DNA of 64,000 nt from positions 1,489,501 to 1,553,500 of the forward strand of contig NC_021191.1 of NCBI RefSeq assembly GCF_000389965.1, read 5' to 3'. Under the pieces are notes generated by a model, which had not been told where the DNA came from, searched no databases, and was given only the letters and a program-made list of their open reading frames with translations. This document shows positions 43,033 through 51,322 of this stretch, one piece after another. The stretch's first letter is position 1. Every line of letters starts with the position of its first letter. This DNA comes from Actinoplanes sp. N902-109. GTDB lineage: Bacteria > Actinomycetota > Actinomycetes > Mycobacteriales > Micromonosporaceae. The position numbers and the translations under genes were made by a program.

Positions 43033-43730
43033 CCGCTCCTCCTGCGGTCGTCCTGCTTTGCTGGGCAGATCCTGGCAGCGGGGTGGGATGAGGAAACGGA
43101 CTAGGAGGGTGACAAAACTCGTCCACCGCATCCCCGCCATCCTGCTGAGACCCCTGTCCGGACGCAGCTGGGAAAACCAGATCCCCGCCCTCATCGCCGA
43201 CGGCGGACGGCGACGTGGCTCGCGTCTTCGGTCATGACCTGGTCCGGCAGCCCGACGCCATGCGCCGCCTCGGTCGACGTGAAATTCACCGCGTCTCGGT
43301 CCCCGAGGAATTCAACGGTGCGAATGGGCAGGTGGCGGTGACGACGACGAGCGCGGCGTGGCGGGAATCGGGTGCGCGGAACTTCGTGCCATCAGCCGGG
43401 CCGCTCGGCCACGACAACTGGGGCCTCGGTCCGGGTTGCCCCAGCTGCTCGACGCCCTCAGGCCATCCGCGCGGCCGACCGACCGGCTGGCAGGCTGGCA
43501 GGCTGGCAGGCTGGCAGATGAAACGTTACAGAGGCATGCACCGGCGCATCGACATTGCCGCTGGCATCCTCACACCCCGCATCTGCTGATCCCGGGCGAA
43601 TCGTTGTCCTCGTTGGACGGCAACCGCACCATCCGAAATCTCATCCCCTATGACTTACGTCGCACCAAACCGTCTCACGCCGCTCGCCGAAACCCCAAAA
43701 ACTGTCACAGCCCGCGAGAAGAATAAACCC
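43033..43730. other. Intergenic region with a possible gene remnant
   Basis: This 698-bp stretch holds plus-strand frames that look partly protein-like, for example VTKLVHRIPAILLRPLSGRS starting near 43106 and then, in another frame, VARVFGHDLVRQPDAMRRLG near 43216. They read as neighbouring pieces of one sequence in different frames, which suggests a decayed gene, but I do not recognise the family. From 43485 a perfect 8-bp tandem repeat interrupts them. Confidence 0.4.
43485..43517. repeat. 8-bp tandem repeat, four copies
   Basis: Four perfect copies of GGCTGGCA followed by G. The unit is not a multiple of three, so length changes would shift any frame across it. Confidence 0.95.
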
Positions 43731-43961
43731 ATGAACGACACGGATCTTTTCTGCACCACCGAACTCGAAGAATGGCGCCGCCGTTTCACCGGGCGGCCCG
43801 GAGAATCAGCCCGCAAAAAAGCCGCCGCAGCCACAGCCGCAACCCGCCGCGCCCGCCAAGCCCGCCGAGCCCACGGCCTGATCAACCGACACGCAGCCCG
43901 CCTCGCCCGCCTGCACCCCGACACCTACCCGTTCCCCCCAGACCCGGAGTGCTCCGAGTAG
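43731..43961 (+). CDS. Small basic hypothetical protein
   Basis: This encodes 76 residues from ATG 43731 (MNDTDLFCTTELEEWRRRF). The core is strongly basic and Ala/Arg-rich (RKKAAAATAATRRARQARRA), followed by a short ordered tail ending HPDTYPFPPDPECSE. Such basic helices often contact nucleic acid, but no domain is recognised. The DNA around is gene-poor. Confidence 0.5.
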   Translation: MNDTDLFCTTELEEWRRRFTGRPGESARKKAAAATAATRRARQARRAHGLINRHAARLARLHPDTYPFPPDPECSE

Positions 43962-45175
43962 CCATCCGCCCACCCTCAACCCCAACGCCAACCCACGACC
44001 GGGCGGCCGACGCGATCGCCGCCCGGTCACACCTCCACGCTGCGTATGCCGCCCGGTCGCTTCTCCGCGTGGCTTCGCGCGCCGCTCAGTCGCTTCTCCA
44101 TGCCTTCGCGCGGCTGCGCGCTTTGTCTGGTCATGCCTTCGCGGAGGCTGCGCGCTTTTGTCTGGACACGCCTTCGCGCGGCTGCATGCTCTGGTCGGTC
44201 ACGCCTTCGCGGGAGCTGCGCGCTGTCCGGTCATGCCTCCATGCGGCTTCGCATGCTGCTCGGTCGCATCTTCACGCCTCCGCGCGGCTGGGTTTGCCGC
44301 CCGGTCGCGCCTCTGTGTGGCTGTGTATGGCTGCCCGGTCGCGTCGTTCTCCGCCGCACAGCCTCGCGTGGTCGTGTCGTTGCCCGGGCTCGCCTTTCCC
44401 CGGGTGCGCATCCTTGCTGATGCCGTGTAGTCGCGTGCCTGCGTTGTCGCGTCCTCGCACCGGGGTCGCGCTCGTTCCGGTGTGCTGACGATGGTGGCAT
44501 TGCGTTGGTCTGTGCCTACCCGATCACGTGAACGCGAGCCCGCTTGTGCGAGTTTGCCTGCTCGCGATCGCGAGCCCGTTTGGCTGCTGTCCGCCTGCTG
44601 GTGCGTCCTCTGCCTGTCCGCCTTCTTGTGCGTCCGCAAGTCCCCTTGTCTGCGGTCCGGCTGCTCGCGCGTCCGCATGCTCGGGGTGTTCGCATGCTCG
44701 GGCGTCGCGCTTGGCCAGGGCCGGAGGTAGCTCAGGCCGGCAACCGGGATGCCACGCCTCCGGAACGGCGCAACCGCTGAGCAGCGCGGTCGGATCTGAA
44801 GACATGTAGCCATCCATCCGGAGGGCCGCACCAGACTGTCGGCGAGAGCAATCTCCTATCTGGCCGCGTCCTCGGGCGTCGACGTATTTGGAGCGGTGAC
44901 ACCATTGTTAAGACAGTTTGGTATCAAATTTTTCCGAAGCGTGTCTGCCGATGCACATTCTGAAAGCGGCGTGCTTACCTGCGGGAAAAGGCGGCTGCGA
45001 AACTGCCCTTCGGCGTCGAGATGGTTGGTCGAGTCGAGGAAAATGTGTGTCGATGGCGTGGTCGTCCGATATCAGGAACGCGGGCGCTGCTCGGTCGGCG
45101 CGAGGCAGGGACGCCACCACGGAGTTGTAGGAGTCAGGTGGCGGTTCTTACCGGGTTCGGCCAGAACGTGAGGGC
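43962..45175. other. Gene-poor region with degenerate repeats
   Basis: About 1.2 kb without a supported gene. It carries the ~33-bp degenerate repeats described separately (44024-44372), a second stretch rich in GCTGC, GTCCGC and TGCTCG words (44480-44730), and an AT-richer patch (44900-44960) with TTAAGACAGTTTGGTATC. Open frames here have Cys- and Arg-rich, unnatural composition. Confidence 0.5.
44024..44372. repeat. Degenerate ~33-bp tandem repeat, about ten units
   Basis: Units starting with (C)GGTC(A/G)(C/T)GCC at about 44024, 44054, 44087, 44129, 44164, 44196, 44228, 44261, 44302 and 44336 follow a consensus near CGGTCRCGCCTTCGCGCGGC followed by TGCGCGCT. Spacing is 29-42 bp with most at 32-35. 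Confidence 0.65.
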
Positions 45176-46465
45176 CTACGGGATCGATCGTCCGGCGACG
45201 CTGGACGTTTCGCGGCCGGGCTGGGCTGTCGTTGCGCGGGGCCGTTCCGTACGTAGCCGCGGATGCCACGCAGGCAGGAGCGCGAGCCGGGACAGGCGGA
45301 TAGCAGGGTGAGGCGGCGGCGACGGGCTGAGCGAAGCGGCGAGGCAAACGACGGCGATGGCGAGGAGTAGCCGGGAGTTGCTTGCCAGCGGCGTGCCCAA
45401 AGCGGTTATCGGCAGAAGCATGATCATCAGTACCGTGGCAGGCCACGCAATCCGCCAGTATGTCCTGCTCGCCAGCGTCGGGCCATGGTCGACGGCCCCG
45501 CCGGAGTGATCGCGGCCGGGCAGTCGCCCGTGATGCCGCACGGTTGTCACGGGCAGGAACGCCGCCAGTACGAGCCACAGTTGGTGATGTGTCCACGAGA
45601 CCGGGGAGAGGATCACGCTTGCCGTTCCTGTGATGACCAGAGCGGAGAACCAGTCATGTGCCCGGGCGAGCCGGGACGAGTGCCACAGGGCGAACGCTGC
45701 GAGGCCGCCGCCGATCAGGAGAACGGTGGCCGCGCGGATCGGCGTAGGAAAGTCGAAGCGCAGGAGGGCACCGTTGAGCGACTGGTTGCCGATGTTGGTG
45801 ACGTAGCCCAAGCGGCTCACGTGGGTCACCTCGGCGGTCCAGAACCTCCAGGAGTCGCCGGGCAGAGCGATGGCCGCGAGCACACCGGCCGCCGCGAAGG
45901 TAGCGGTTGCGACGACAGCGGCACGTCGTCGGCCTGACAGCCACAGCAGGGGAATGAAGATCAAGGGTGTCAGCTTGATGGCCGCTGCCACGCCGATCAG
46001 GACGCCTTGGGCTCGGTGGTGGCGCAAGGCCAGCAGGTCGACGGCAACCATGGCGGCCAGGAACAGGCTCACCTGGCCGTACTTGAGGTCGGAGGACACC
46101 GGCGCGGACAGTGTGAGGAGGAGCGCCAGCAGCGGCGCCGGCAGGGCGGTGTGCCGAGCCAGCAGCCCGGCCAGCAGGACGATCGTGGTGAGCGATGCGA
46201 GCGTCCACACGATCTGCAACGGCAGCGTCGGAGCTCCGGCGAGCGGCAGGAACACGAGCCCCGCGAACGGCGGATAGGTGAACGGTGCGTTGCCCCGCAC
46301 GAAGTCGTACAGGCTCGAACCATGCCGCAGACCGTCCGTCGCGCCGACGTAGACGCCGAGGTCGGAGAGGCGTACGTCAGGTGGTCGATCAAGCACGGCG
46401 TAGGCCGTGAGCAGCGCGACCACCGCGGTCAAGAACCAGAGAAATTGACGTCGACTGGTACCCAT
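45176..46465 (-). CDS. GT87-family (DUF2029) glycosyltransferase-like membrane protein
   Basis: This encodes 429 residues from ATG 46465. Multi-pass (about 10 helices) with the conserved acidic loop after TM1 (RLSDLGVYVGATDGLRHGSSLYDF) and APFTYPPFAGLVFLPL, then KLTPLIFIPLLW, all typical of GT87 polyprenol-phosphomannose-dependent mannosyltransferases that build actinobacterial lipoglycans. The catalytic Asp lies in SDLGVY. The basic, Pro-rich C-terminus (about 400-429) is disordered. The acceptor is unknown; it sits 54 bp after a PadR-controlled membrane gene. Confidence 0.88.
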   Translation of the reverse strand: MGTSRRQFLWFLTAVVALLTAYAVLDRPPDVRLSDLGVYVGATDGLRHGSSLYDFVRGNAPFTYPPFAGLVFLPLAGAPTLPLQIVWTLASLTTIVLLAGLLARHTALPAPLLALLLTLSAPVSSDLKYGQVSLFLAAMVAVDLLALRHHRAQGVLIGVAAAIKLTPLIFIPLLWLSGRRRAAVVATATFAAAGVLAAIALPGDSWRFWTAEVTHVSRLGYVTNIGNQSLNGALLRFDFPTPIRAATVLLIGGGLAAFALWHSSRLARAHDWFSALVITGTASVILSPVSWTHHQLWLVLAAFLPVTTVRHHGRLPGRDHSGGAVDHGPTLASRTYWRIAWPATVLMIMLLPITALGTPLASNSRLLLAIAVVCLAASLSPSPPPHPAIRLSRLALLPAWHPRLRTERPRATTAQPGRETSSVAGRSIP

Positions 46466-46519
46466 GGTCGAAACTCTACATAGGGTTGGTCGGCGGACGC
46501 CAATCCGTGGGATCACGGT

Positions 46520-47449
46520 TCAGTTGTGAACCGGTGGGCGGTAGGCGGCGGCCAGTGCGATCACCAGGGCCGTGGCGGCCAGGCCGGCGGGATGAGACAG
46601 GAACCCGAAGCCGAACACGGCATCGATCGCCCGGGGTGAGCGGCGCAGCACCTCGCCGACTGCCACGCTGGCGACGGCGGCGGCCAGGCCGGCAGGCAAC
46701 CGGCCGGGCTGAGGCGGCCGGGCGGTCTTCCGGCGAAGTGCGCCAGAAAGGACATATGCCGAGACGAACAGCAAAACACCGACGATCGCCGCGGCGTTGC
46801 CAATGAGCACCGGATGGCCTGCGCTCGGCAGGAAGGTCTGCGGCAGCCAGAGAGGGGCGGCCCAGAACGGGACGCCCAACGACAGTGCACCGTGCACTGA
46901 GCCCGCGACGACGGCAAGGTCGAGCGCAACCAGAGTGCCTGCGACGGCGGCGAGCGCGGATCTGCTTCGTGCCACCAGTGCCATCACAACGGTCCAGGTG
47001 GCGAGCGCCGGACCGATGTCGCGCCACCCCATGAACGGCATGACGGCGACGGGGTTGCCGGCCAGCAGGAAAGCCCACACGCAGGCGCCGAGCATGACGA
47101 CCCCGCCAGGAGTGGTGCGGCGGCCGGCCCAGCCCATGGCGGCGAGCGCCAACGCGAAGGCGACCGCTGCCACCATCTGGCCACCATGCTGCTGAGCGAG
47201 GCGCACGCCGTTGAACAGCGCCGCCGCGATCAACGTCAGCACAACCGGTGTGGCCAGGCTGCGCGCCCTGTCCTCCCAGGTCGGGCCGTCGATCGCAGGG
47301 GACGCGGCAAGGCTCGCGGCGAAGGACAGCCGGCGTAGCGGCTTGCCGCGCAGCACCGACAGCTCGGCGAGCCACTCCCGTTCCAGATCGGCGGCAAGGT
47401 CTGCCGGCCAGCGTCGTGCGGCCAGCATGATCAGGCGCTCCGCGATCAT
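46520..47449 (-). CDS. Multi-pass membrane protein coupled to a PadR regulator
   Basis: This encodes 309 residues from ATG 47449. The cytosolic N-terminus (MIAERLIMLAARRWPADLAADLEREWLAEL) resembles proteins that couple with PadR regulators in actinobacteria, followed by eight or so hydrophobic helices. No enzyme motif is seen. The start codon overlaps the PadR stop (ATGA, 47446-47449). It may sense membrane state or be a permease; function unknown. Confidence 0.8.
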   Translation of the reverse strand: MIAERLIMLAARRWPADLAADLEREWLAELSVLRGKPLRRLSFAASLAASPAIDGPTWEDRARSLATPVVLTLIAAALFNGVRLAQQHGGQMVAAVAFALALAAMGWAGRRTTPGGVVMLGACVWAFLLAGNPVAVMPFMGWRDIGPALATWTVVMALVARSRSALAAVAGTLVALDLAVVAGSVHGALSLGVPFWAAPLWLPQTFLPSAGHPVLIGNAAAIVGVLLFVSAYVLSGALRRKTARPPQPGRLPAGLAAAVASVAVGEVLRRSPRAIDAVFGFGFLSHPAGLAATALVIALAAAYRPPVHN

Positions 47450-47763
47450 GTCGACAATCCGGGTGCGCCGATCGCCCGAGCCATCTGCTGTTGCATGGCG
47501 GCCACCTCGCGTCGCGCCTCCGTGACGCCCTCCGCGGTCAGCCGGTAGTAGCGCCGGCTCGGGCGGCCCTCGGCAGCCGGATCGACATCCTCCCAGCGTG
47601 ACCCGACCCACCCAGCGCGCTCGAGGCGTACGAGAATGGGGTAGAGCGTGCCGGAAGGCAGACCGGTCGCCTGCATGATCTGCAGCCCGTAGCGCTCGGA
47701 GGCGGGGTCGGCGAGCAGCGCGGCGACCACCTTGAGAACCGATGACGTCATCCGCACAGCCAT
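47446..47763 (-). CDS. PadR-family transcriptional regulator
   Basis: This encodes 105 residues. The core TSSVLKVVAALLADPASERYGLQIMQATGLPSGTLYPILVRLERAGWV is the PadR winged helix with the SGTLYPxLxRLE recognition block, followed by a wing (GRPSRRYYRLTAEG) and a C-terminal helix. It leads a two-gene operon with the coupled membrane protein and is divergent from the gene at 47805 (41 bp gap), so it can control both directions. ATG 47751 is an alternative start. Confidence 0.92.
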   Translation of the reverse strand: MAVRMTSSVLKVVAALLADPASERYGLQIMQATGLPSGTLYPILVRLERAGWVGSRWEDVDPAAEGRPSRRYYRLTAEGVTEARREVAAMQQQMARAIGAPGLST

Positions 47764-47804
47764 CTCCGTATCCTACATAGGTCAGGCCGCACTACACTGC
47801 ATCG

Positions 47805-49085
47805 ATGCCCGCTCTGCCCCTCTGGCCGCTCTATGCCATGTTCGGCATGGTGCCCCTGTGGTGGGCGCTGGGTGGCCTCTATCTGTTCTGGCCCGCCTTC
47901 ACCGTCGTGCTCGGCGTCGTGCTGCTCAGTCGCGGCCGGCTCCGAATGCCAACCGGCTGGTCCCTGTGGCTGATGCTGATCGGTCTGATGGTGGTCAGCG
48001 CTACGCAGATGGAAAAGCTGGTCGGCTTTTTCATGTACGGGCTTCGGCTGAGCTTTGTGGTCTCGGCCTTCCTGGTTTATCTGTACGTGTACAACGCGGC
48101 ACGCAACGGGACGAGTTGGAAGAAGCTGTTCCAGCCGCTCATGGTTTTCTGGCTCTCGGTGGTGCTGCTGGGCTGGCTCGGCGTGTTGATGCCCCGCTTC
48201 TCGCTGAACACGCCGGTCGCGATGCTGTTGCCGGAGGGCATCTCCGGAGAGCGCATGGTGCAGGCGCTCACCCACGTCCACGCGACGGAGTTCAGTGCGA
48301 CCAGCCGCAATCCGTACTACCGGACGGCGGCGCCGTTCCCCTACACCAACAACTGGGGCACGGCCTTCGCGATCCTGGTGCCCTGCGTTGTTGCTTACCT
48401 GTCTTCCGTACGGGAGGGATTGCTCCGGAAAATAGTCATCGGCTCCCTGCCGCTGTCCTTGGTGCCCGCGTTCCTGACCCTGAATCGCGGGATGTTCGTC
48501 GGCCTCGGTGCCGGGCTGCTCTACCTCGGTCTGCGTGCCCTGATGCGCGGCGACGTGCGGGTCATCGCCTCCATCCTCGGTGTGGCGCTGCTGGGCTGGG
48601 TCGTCACGCTTTTCGTCCCGGTCATGGATCTCATCACCAACCGGGTGGAGAACACCCAGTCGACCCGGGACCGTGCCGATCTTTATTGGCAGACTCTGCA
48701 CGCTGTCCTGCACTCGCCACTGCTCGGTTATGGCGCGCCGCGGTCGGTGGACACCACCACCGGTGCCGAGCCACTGGGCACGCAGGGGCAACTGTGGCTC
48801 ATCATGTTCAGCCACGGTCTGCCGGCCCTGATCATCTTCTTGCTGATCTTCGTGCTGGCCGCGCGCCGGCTGTCCGTCGCGGTGTCCGCGGCGGGAAAGT
48901 GGCTCAGCATCATCCCGATCATCACGCTGACCCTGACGCCGTTCTACGGTTACAGCGATCCCAACATGTCGGTCATGTTCTTCGGCATCGGGCTGGCGAT
49001 GGCCGCCGTGGACGGGCCCGTCAACCGTGCCGCCACCCAGGGCAGACCGGTCCGACCGCCTGCCAGGGCGGCCATTCAAGGGTGA
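47805..49085 (+). CDS. O-antigen ligase/polymerase-like membrane protein
   Basis: This encodes 426 residues with about 10 to 12 membrane helices. A large extracytoplasmic loop (about 130-185, with TEFSATSRNPYYRTAAPFPYTNNWG) and the segment LITNRVENTQSTRDRADLYWQTLHAVLHSPLLGYGAP match the WaaL/Wzy (O-antigen ligase) family. Such proteins move or polymerise lipid-linked saccharides on the outer face. There is no O-antigen in actinobacteria; cell-wall or exopolysaccharide assembly is inferred. Adjacent to GT87 gene. Confidence 0.85.
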   Translation: MPALPLWPLYAMFGMVPLWWALGGLYLFWPAFTVVLGVVLLSRGRLRMPTGWSLWLMLIGLMVVSATQMEKLVGFFMYGLRLSFVVSAFLVYLYVYNAARNGTSWKKLFQPLMVFWLSVVLLGWLGVLMPRFSLNTPVAMLLPEGISGERMVQALTHVHATEFSATSRNPYYRTAAPFPYTNNWGTAFAILVPCVVAYLSSVREGLLRKIVIGSLPLSLVPAFLTLNRGMFVGLGAGLLYLGLRALMRGDVRVIASILGVALLGWVVTLFVPVMDLITNRVENTQSTRDRADLYWQTLHAVLHSPLLGYGAPRSVDTTTGAEPLGTQGQLWLIMFSHGLPALIIFLLIFVLAARRLSVAVSAAGKWLSIIPIITLTLTPFYGYSDPNMSVMFFGIGLAMAAVDGPVNRAATQGRPVRPPARAAIQG

Positions 49086-49088
49086 CAT

Positions 49089-49421
49089 GTGGCCGAGAGC
49101 GGCACACTCATCCATGTCGACCGGCAGGTCGTGCAGGCCGGTGCGAACACCCGCAACGTGCTCGCCGCAACCTTCGGTCTGGCGGCCGACGCACCGAGCA
49201 CCGTCACGACCGGCTGCGGTCAGCAGGTGCCCGGTGTGCTGACGTCGCCACGTCCGGAGAGCGTGAGTTGTCCGGCATGCCGTGACCATGCCCGGCGCGA
49301 GCATCTTGCCTTCGCCGATCAGGTCGAGCGCCTGACCCGGATGCCGGGCTCCGCGGTGAGCAGCGGAGACGGCGCCAAAGCGGCGCGTCACCATCGCGCT
49401 CTCGCGGAGAAGTTCGCGTAA
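49089..49421 (+). CDS. Small protein with paired Cys motifs, possible zinc ribbon
   Basis: This encodes 110 residues from GTG 49089, 3 bp after the previous stop, so likely co-translated. The segment TTGCGQQVPGVL...VSCPACRDHARREHLAF has C-x(n)-C-P-A-C spacing compatible with a zinc-binding knuckle with only three cysteines plus a His. The rest is helical and polar. Function unknown; could be a zinc-binding partner for nucleic acid or protein. Confidence 0.6.
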   Translation: MAESGTLIHVDRQVVQAGANTRNVLAATFGLAADAPSTVTTGCGQQVPGVLTSPRPESVSCPACRDHARREHLAFADQVERLTRMPGSAVSSGDGAKAARHHRALAEKFA

Positions 49422-49451
49422 CCTTGCTGATCAACAGGGCATGCTTGCACC

Positions 49452-49979
49452 ATGTCTTTGGCCAGCCGCCTTGCGACCCGTGAAGACCTTCCCGAGCTGT
49501 CGCCGCTGATCAACGCCGCCATCATGGAACTGCAGCGCGACTTCCTCGATGACGGCCAGATCCGGGCGAGCCGGGCCATCATGGGCCTCGATACCCAACT
49601 CATCGACGATGGCACCTACTTCGTCGTCCTGTCCGACAATCGGCTGGCTGGCTGCGGTGGCTGGAGCAGAAGGGCCACCCTCTACGGCGGCGACCACTCC
49701 GCCGGCCGCGACGCCGCCCTGCTCGACCCGGCCACCGAACCGGCCCGCGTCCGCGCCATGTACACCCACCCTGCCTTCACCCGCCGCGGCGTCGGCCGCC
49801 TGGTGCTGAACCTGTGCGAGAAGGCTGCAACCGCAGAAGGCTTCCACGAACTCGAACTCATGGCCACAATGGCGGGCCGACCCCTCTACGAAGCGGCCGG
49901 CTTCCACGAAGTAGAACAAGTGACAGACGCGACCAGCGGAGCCCCGATCCCGCTCCTCCGCATGCGCAAGAGAATCTGA
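49452..49979 (+). CDS. GNAT acetyltransferase
   Basis: This encodes 175 residues. The N-terminal LATREDLPELSPLINAAI and the acetyl-CoA motif RAMYTHPAFTRRGVGRLVLNLCEKAATAEGFHELELMAT (about 100-138) are GNAT motifs A and B, with the R/Q-x-x-G-x-A/G signature as RRGVGR. The substrate is unknown. The gene ends 18 bp before the tRNA-Arg. Confidence 0.92.
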   Translation: MSLASRLATREDLPELSPLINAAIMELQRDFLDDGQIRASRAIMGLDTQLIDDGTYFVVLSDNRLAGCGGWSRRATLYGGDHSAGRDAALLDPATEPARVRAMYTHPAFTRRGVGRLVLNLCEKAATAEGFHELELMATMAGRPLYEAAGFHEVEQVTDATSGAPIPLLRMRKRI

Positions 49980-49997
49980 CCTGCAAAGTCAGCAAGC

Positions 49998-50069
49998 GCG
50001 CCCGGCAGGATTCGAACCTGCGACCGACGGATTAGAAGTCCGTTGCTCTATCCGCTGAGCTACGAGCGC
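49998..50069 (-). tRNA. tRNA-Arg, anticodon TCT
   Basis: The minus strand folds into a complete 72-nt cloverleaf: acceptor GCGCTCG with CGGGCGC, D arm GCTC-AGCGGATA-GAGC, anticodon stem ACGGA/TCCGT with loop CTTCTAA (anticodon TCT, reading AGA/AGG), and T arm GCAGG-TTCGAAT-CCTGC. No CCA is encoded. It decodes the rarest arginine codons in a high-GC genome. Confidence 0.97.
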
Positions 50070-50117
50070 CTGGCCTGCACATACTAGAGTCCCGGCGGCG
50101 CTGTGGCGAGCCGGTTG

Positions 50118-51152
50118 TCAGGCGGTCGTGGTGTCTGCTGTGGGCTCGGCGGGGTTGGCGAGGCGATCTTCGGGCGCGGGTGGGATGCGTTCGTCGGGCG
50201 TGTCCCTCGGGGGGATGAAGGCGTCGACCCAGCGGCCCAGCTCGCGGAACACCTCGGTGCGTACCTCCTTCCCCGAGAGGGTGAGGTCGTGCATGCCGCC
50301 GTCGAAGCGGGCGATTGTCACTCGGCTGCCGAGGCGGGGGGCCCACCTCACGATGTGGTCGACGTCGAGGACGGCGTCCGTGACGCGGACGTCCTCGGTC
50401 CAGCCGCGACCGCGGAAGGTCCGGGTCGAGCAGGCGACCATGACCGGCACGTCGATGGCGAGGCCGGCGCGCAGGCGGGCCTGGCCGCGGCGGATTGCTT
50501 CGAGCCATCCGGTACGGACGGGGAAGCCGGTCACCGGTTTCCAGGCCAGGTCGTAGGTCCATTCGCCCCGGTGTTCGCTGTGCAGGCTTTGCCCGTACAG
50601 GCCGAGGGAGCTCATGGGGATGACGCGGTAAGGATTGCGGGCGCTGGTCCGGCCGACGAGGTTCATCAGCGGGCGGCGCAGCAGCCAGGGCACGTTGAAG
50701 TCGAAGAACGGACTGTTGAGGAACAGTCCGTCGATGACCTTGCCGGCGCTGCGGGTGTGTGACCACAGCGACGTGATCAGACCGCCGGTCGAGTGGCCTG
50801 CCACGAGCAGTTGGTCGTGTCCGTCCTCTTCTCGAATGATTCGAGCGGACTCGTCCAGTTCCGGGAAATACTCGCTCAGGCTGCGGACGAAGTTGGGTGT
50901 CTGGTGCGGCAGCAGGCTGCGGCCGTATTTGCGCAGGTCAAGGGCGTAGAAGTCCCAGCCGCGTTCGACGAAGAAGTCGGCCAGGTGGGTCTGGAAGAAG
51001 TAGTCGACAAAGCCGTGTACGTAGAGCACCGCTCGCCGGGACGGAGCGTCACAGCGCCGCCGCACGAGGGTGGCCACGACCGCGCCCTCGTCGTCGGTGC
51101 CCAGGTCAATGGTGTGCCGTTCGTAGGGCGCGCCCAGGACATCCGTCTCCAC
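50118..51152 (-). CDS. Alpha/beta hydrolase, serine-aminopeptidase S33/monoacylglycerol-lipase-like
   Basis: This encodes 344 residues. Oxyanion region VLYVHGFVDYF, nucleophile S121 in AGHSTGG, acid D in DVDHIVRW and H in GGMHDLTLS make a complete triad of the Hydrolase_4 type, between cap-forming segments. No signal peptide, so cytosolic. Monoglyceride, ester or peptide substrates are possible. The Pro-rich C-terminus (from about 325) is disordered. Confidence 0.85.
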   Translation of the reverse strand: METDVLGAPYERHTIDLGTDDEGAVVATLVRRRCDAPSRRAVLYVHGFVDYFFQTHLADFFVERGWDFYALDLRKYGRSLLPHQTPNFVRSLSEYFPELDESARIIREEDGHDQLLVAGHSTGGLITSLWSHTRSAGKVIDGLFLNSPFFDFNVPWLLRRPLMNLVGRTSARNPYRVIPMSSLGLYGQSLHSEHRGEWTYDLAWKPVTGFPVRTGWLEAIRRGQARLRAGLAIDVPVMVACSTRTFRGRGWTEDVRVTDAVLDVDHIVRWAPRLGSRVTIARFDGGMHDLTLSGKEVRTEVFRELGRWVDAFIPPRDTPDERIPPAPEDRLANPAEPTADTTTA

Positions 51153-51322
51153 GTCGCCAGGTTACCCATGCGTAGGCAGGTCCGCGCCATACCAGATCCA
51201 CAACTCCCCGGTGAGTTGTCCACATCGCGCGCTTGTCCACAGGCTCGGGAGGCGATTCCGGCGAGCCGGAGGCCCGTCGGGGCACGCTTCTGCCACGAAC
51301 TTCGACCGATTGAGGAGAAGCG

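Noticed and set aside
44024..44372. CRISPR array
   Set aside because: Units vary in sequence and spacing, there are no conserved repeats separated by unique spacers, and no cas genes are near.
44199..44831. Minus-strand frame of 210 codons in the repeat region
   Set aside because: Its Arg/Thr/Ala repeats follow the DNA repeat and show no folded-domain pattern.
44896..45171. Plus-strand frame of 91 codons before the GT87 gene
   Set aside because: No ribosome binding site and a Cys/Arg-rich composition typical of random frames.
49998..50069. tRNA-Arg as an integration (attachment) site of a mobile element
   Set aside because: No integrase, excisionase or direct repeat of the tRNA end was seen near it.
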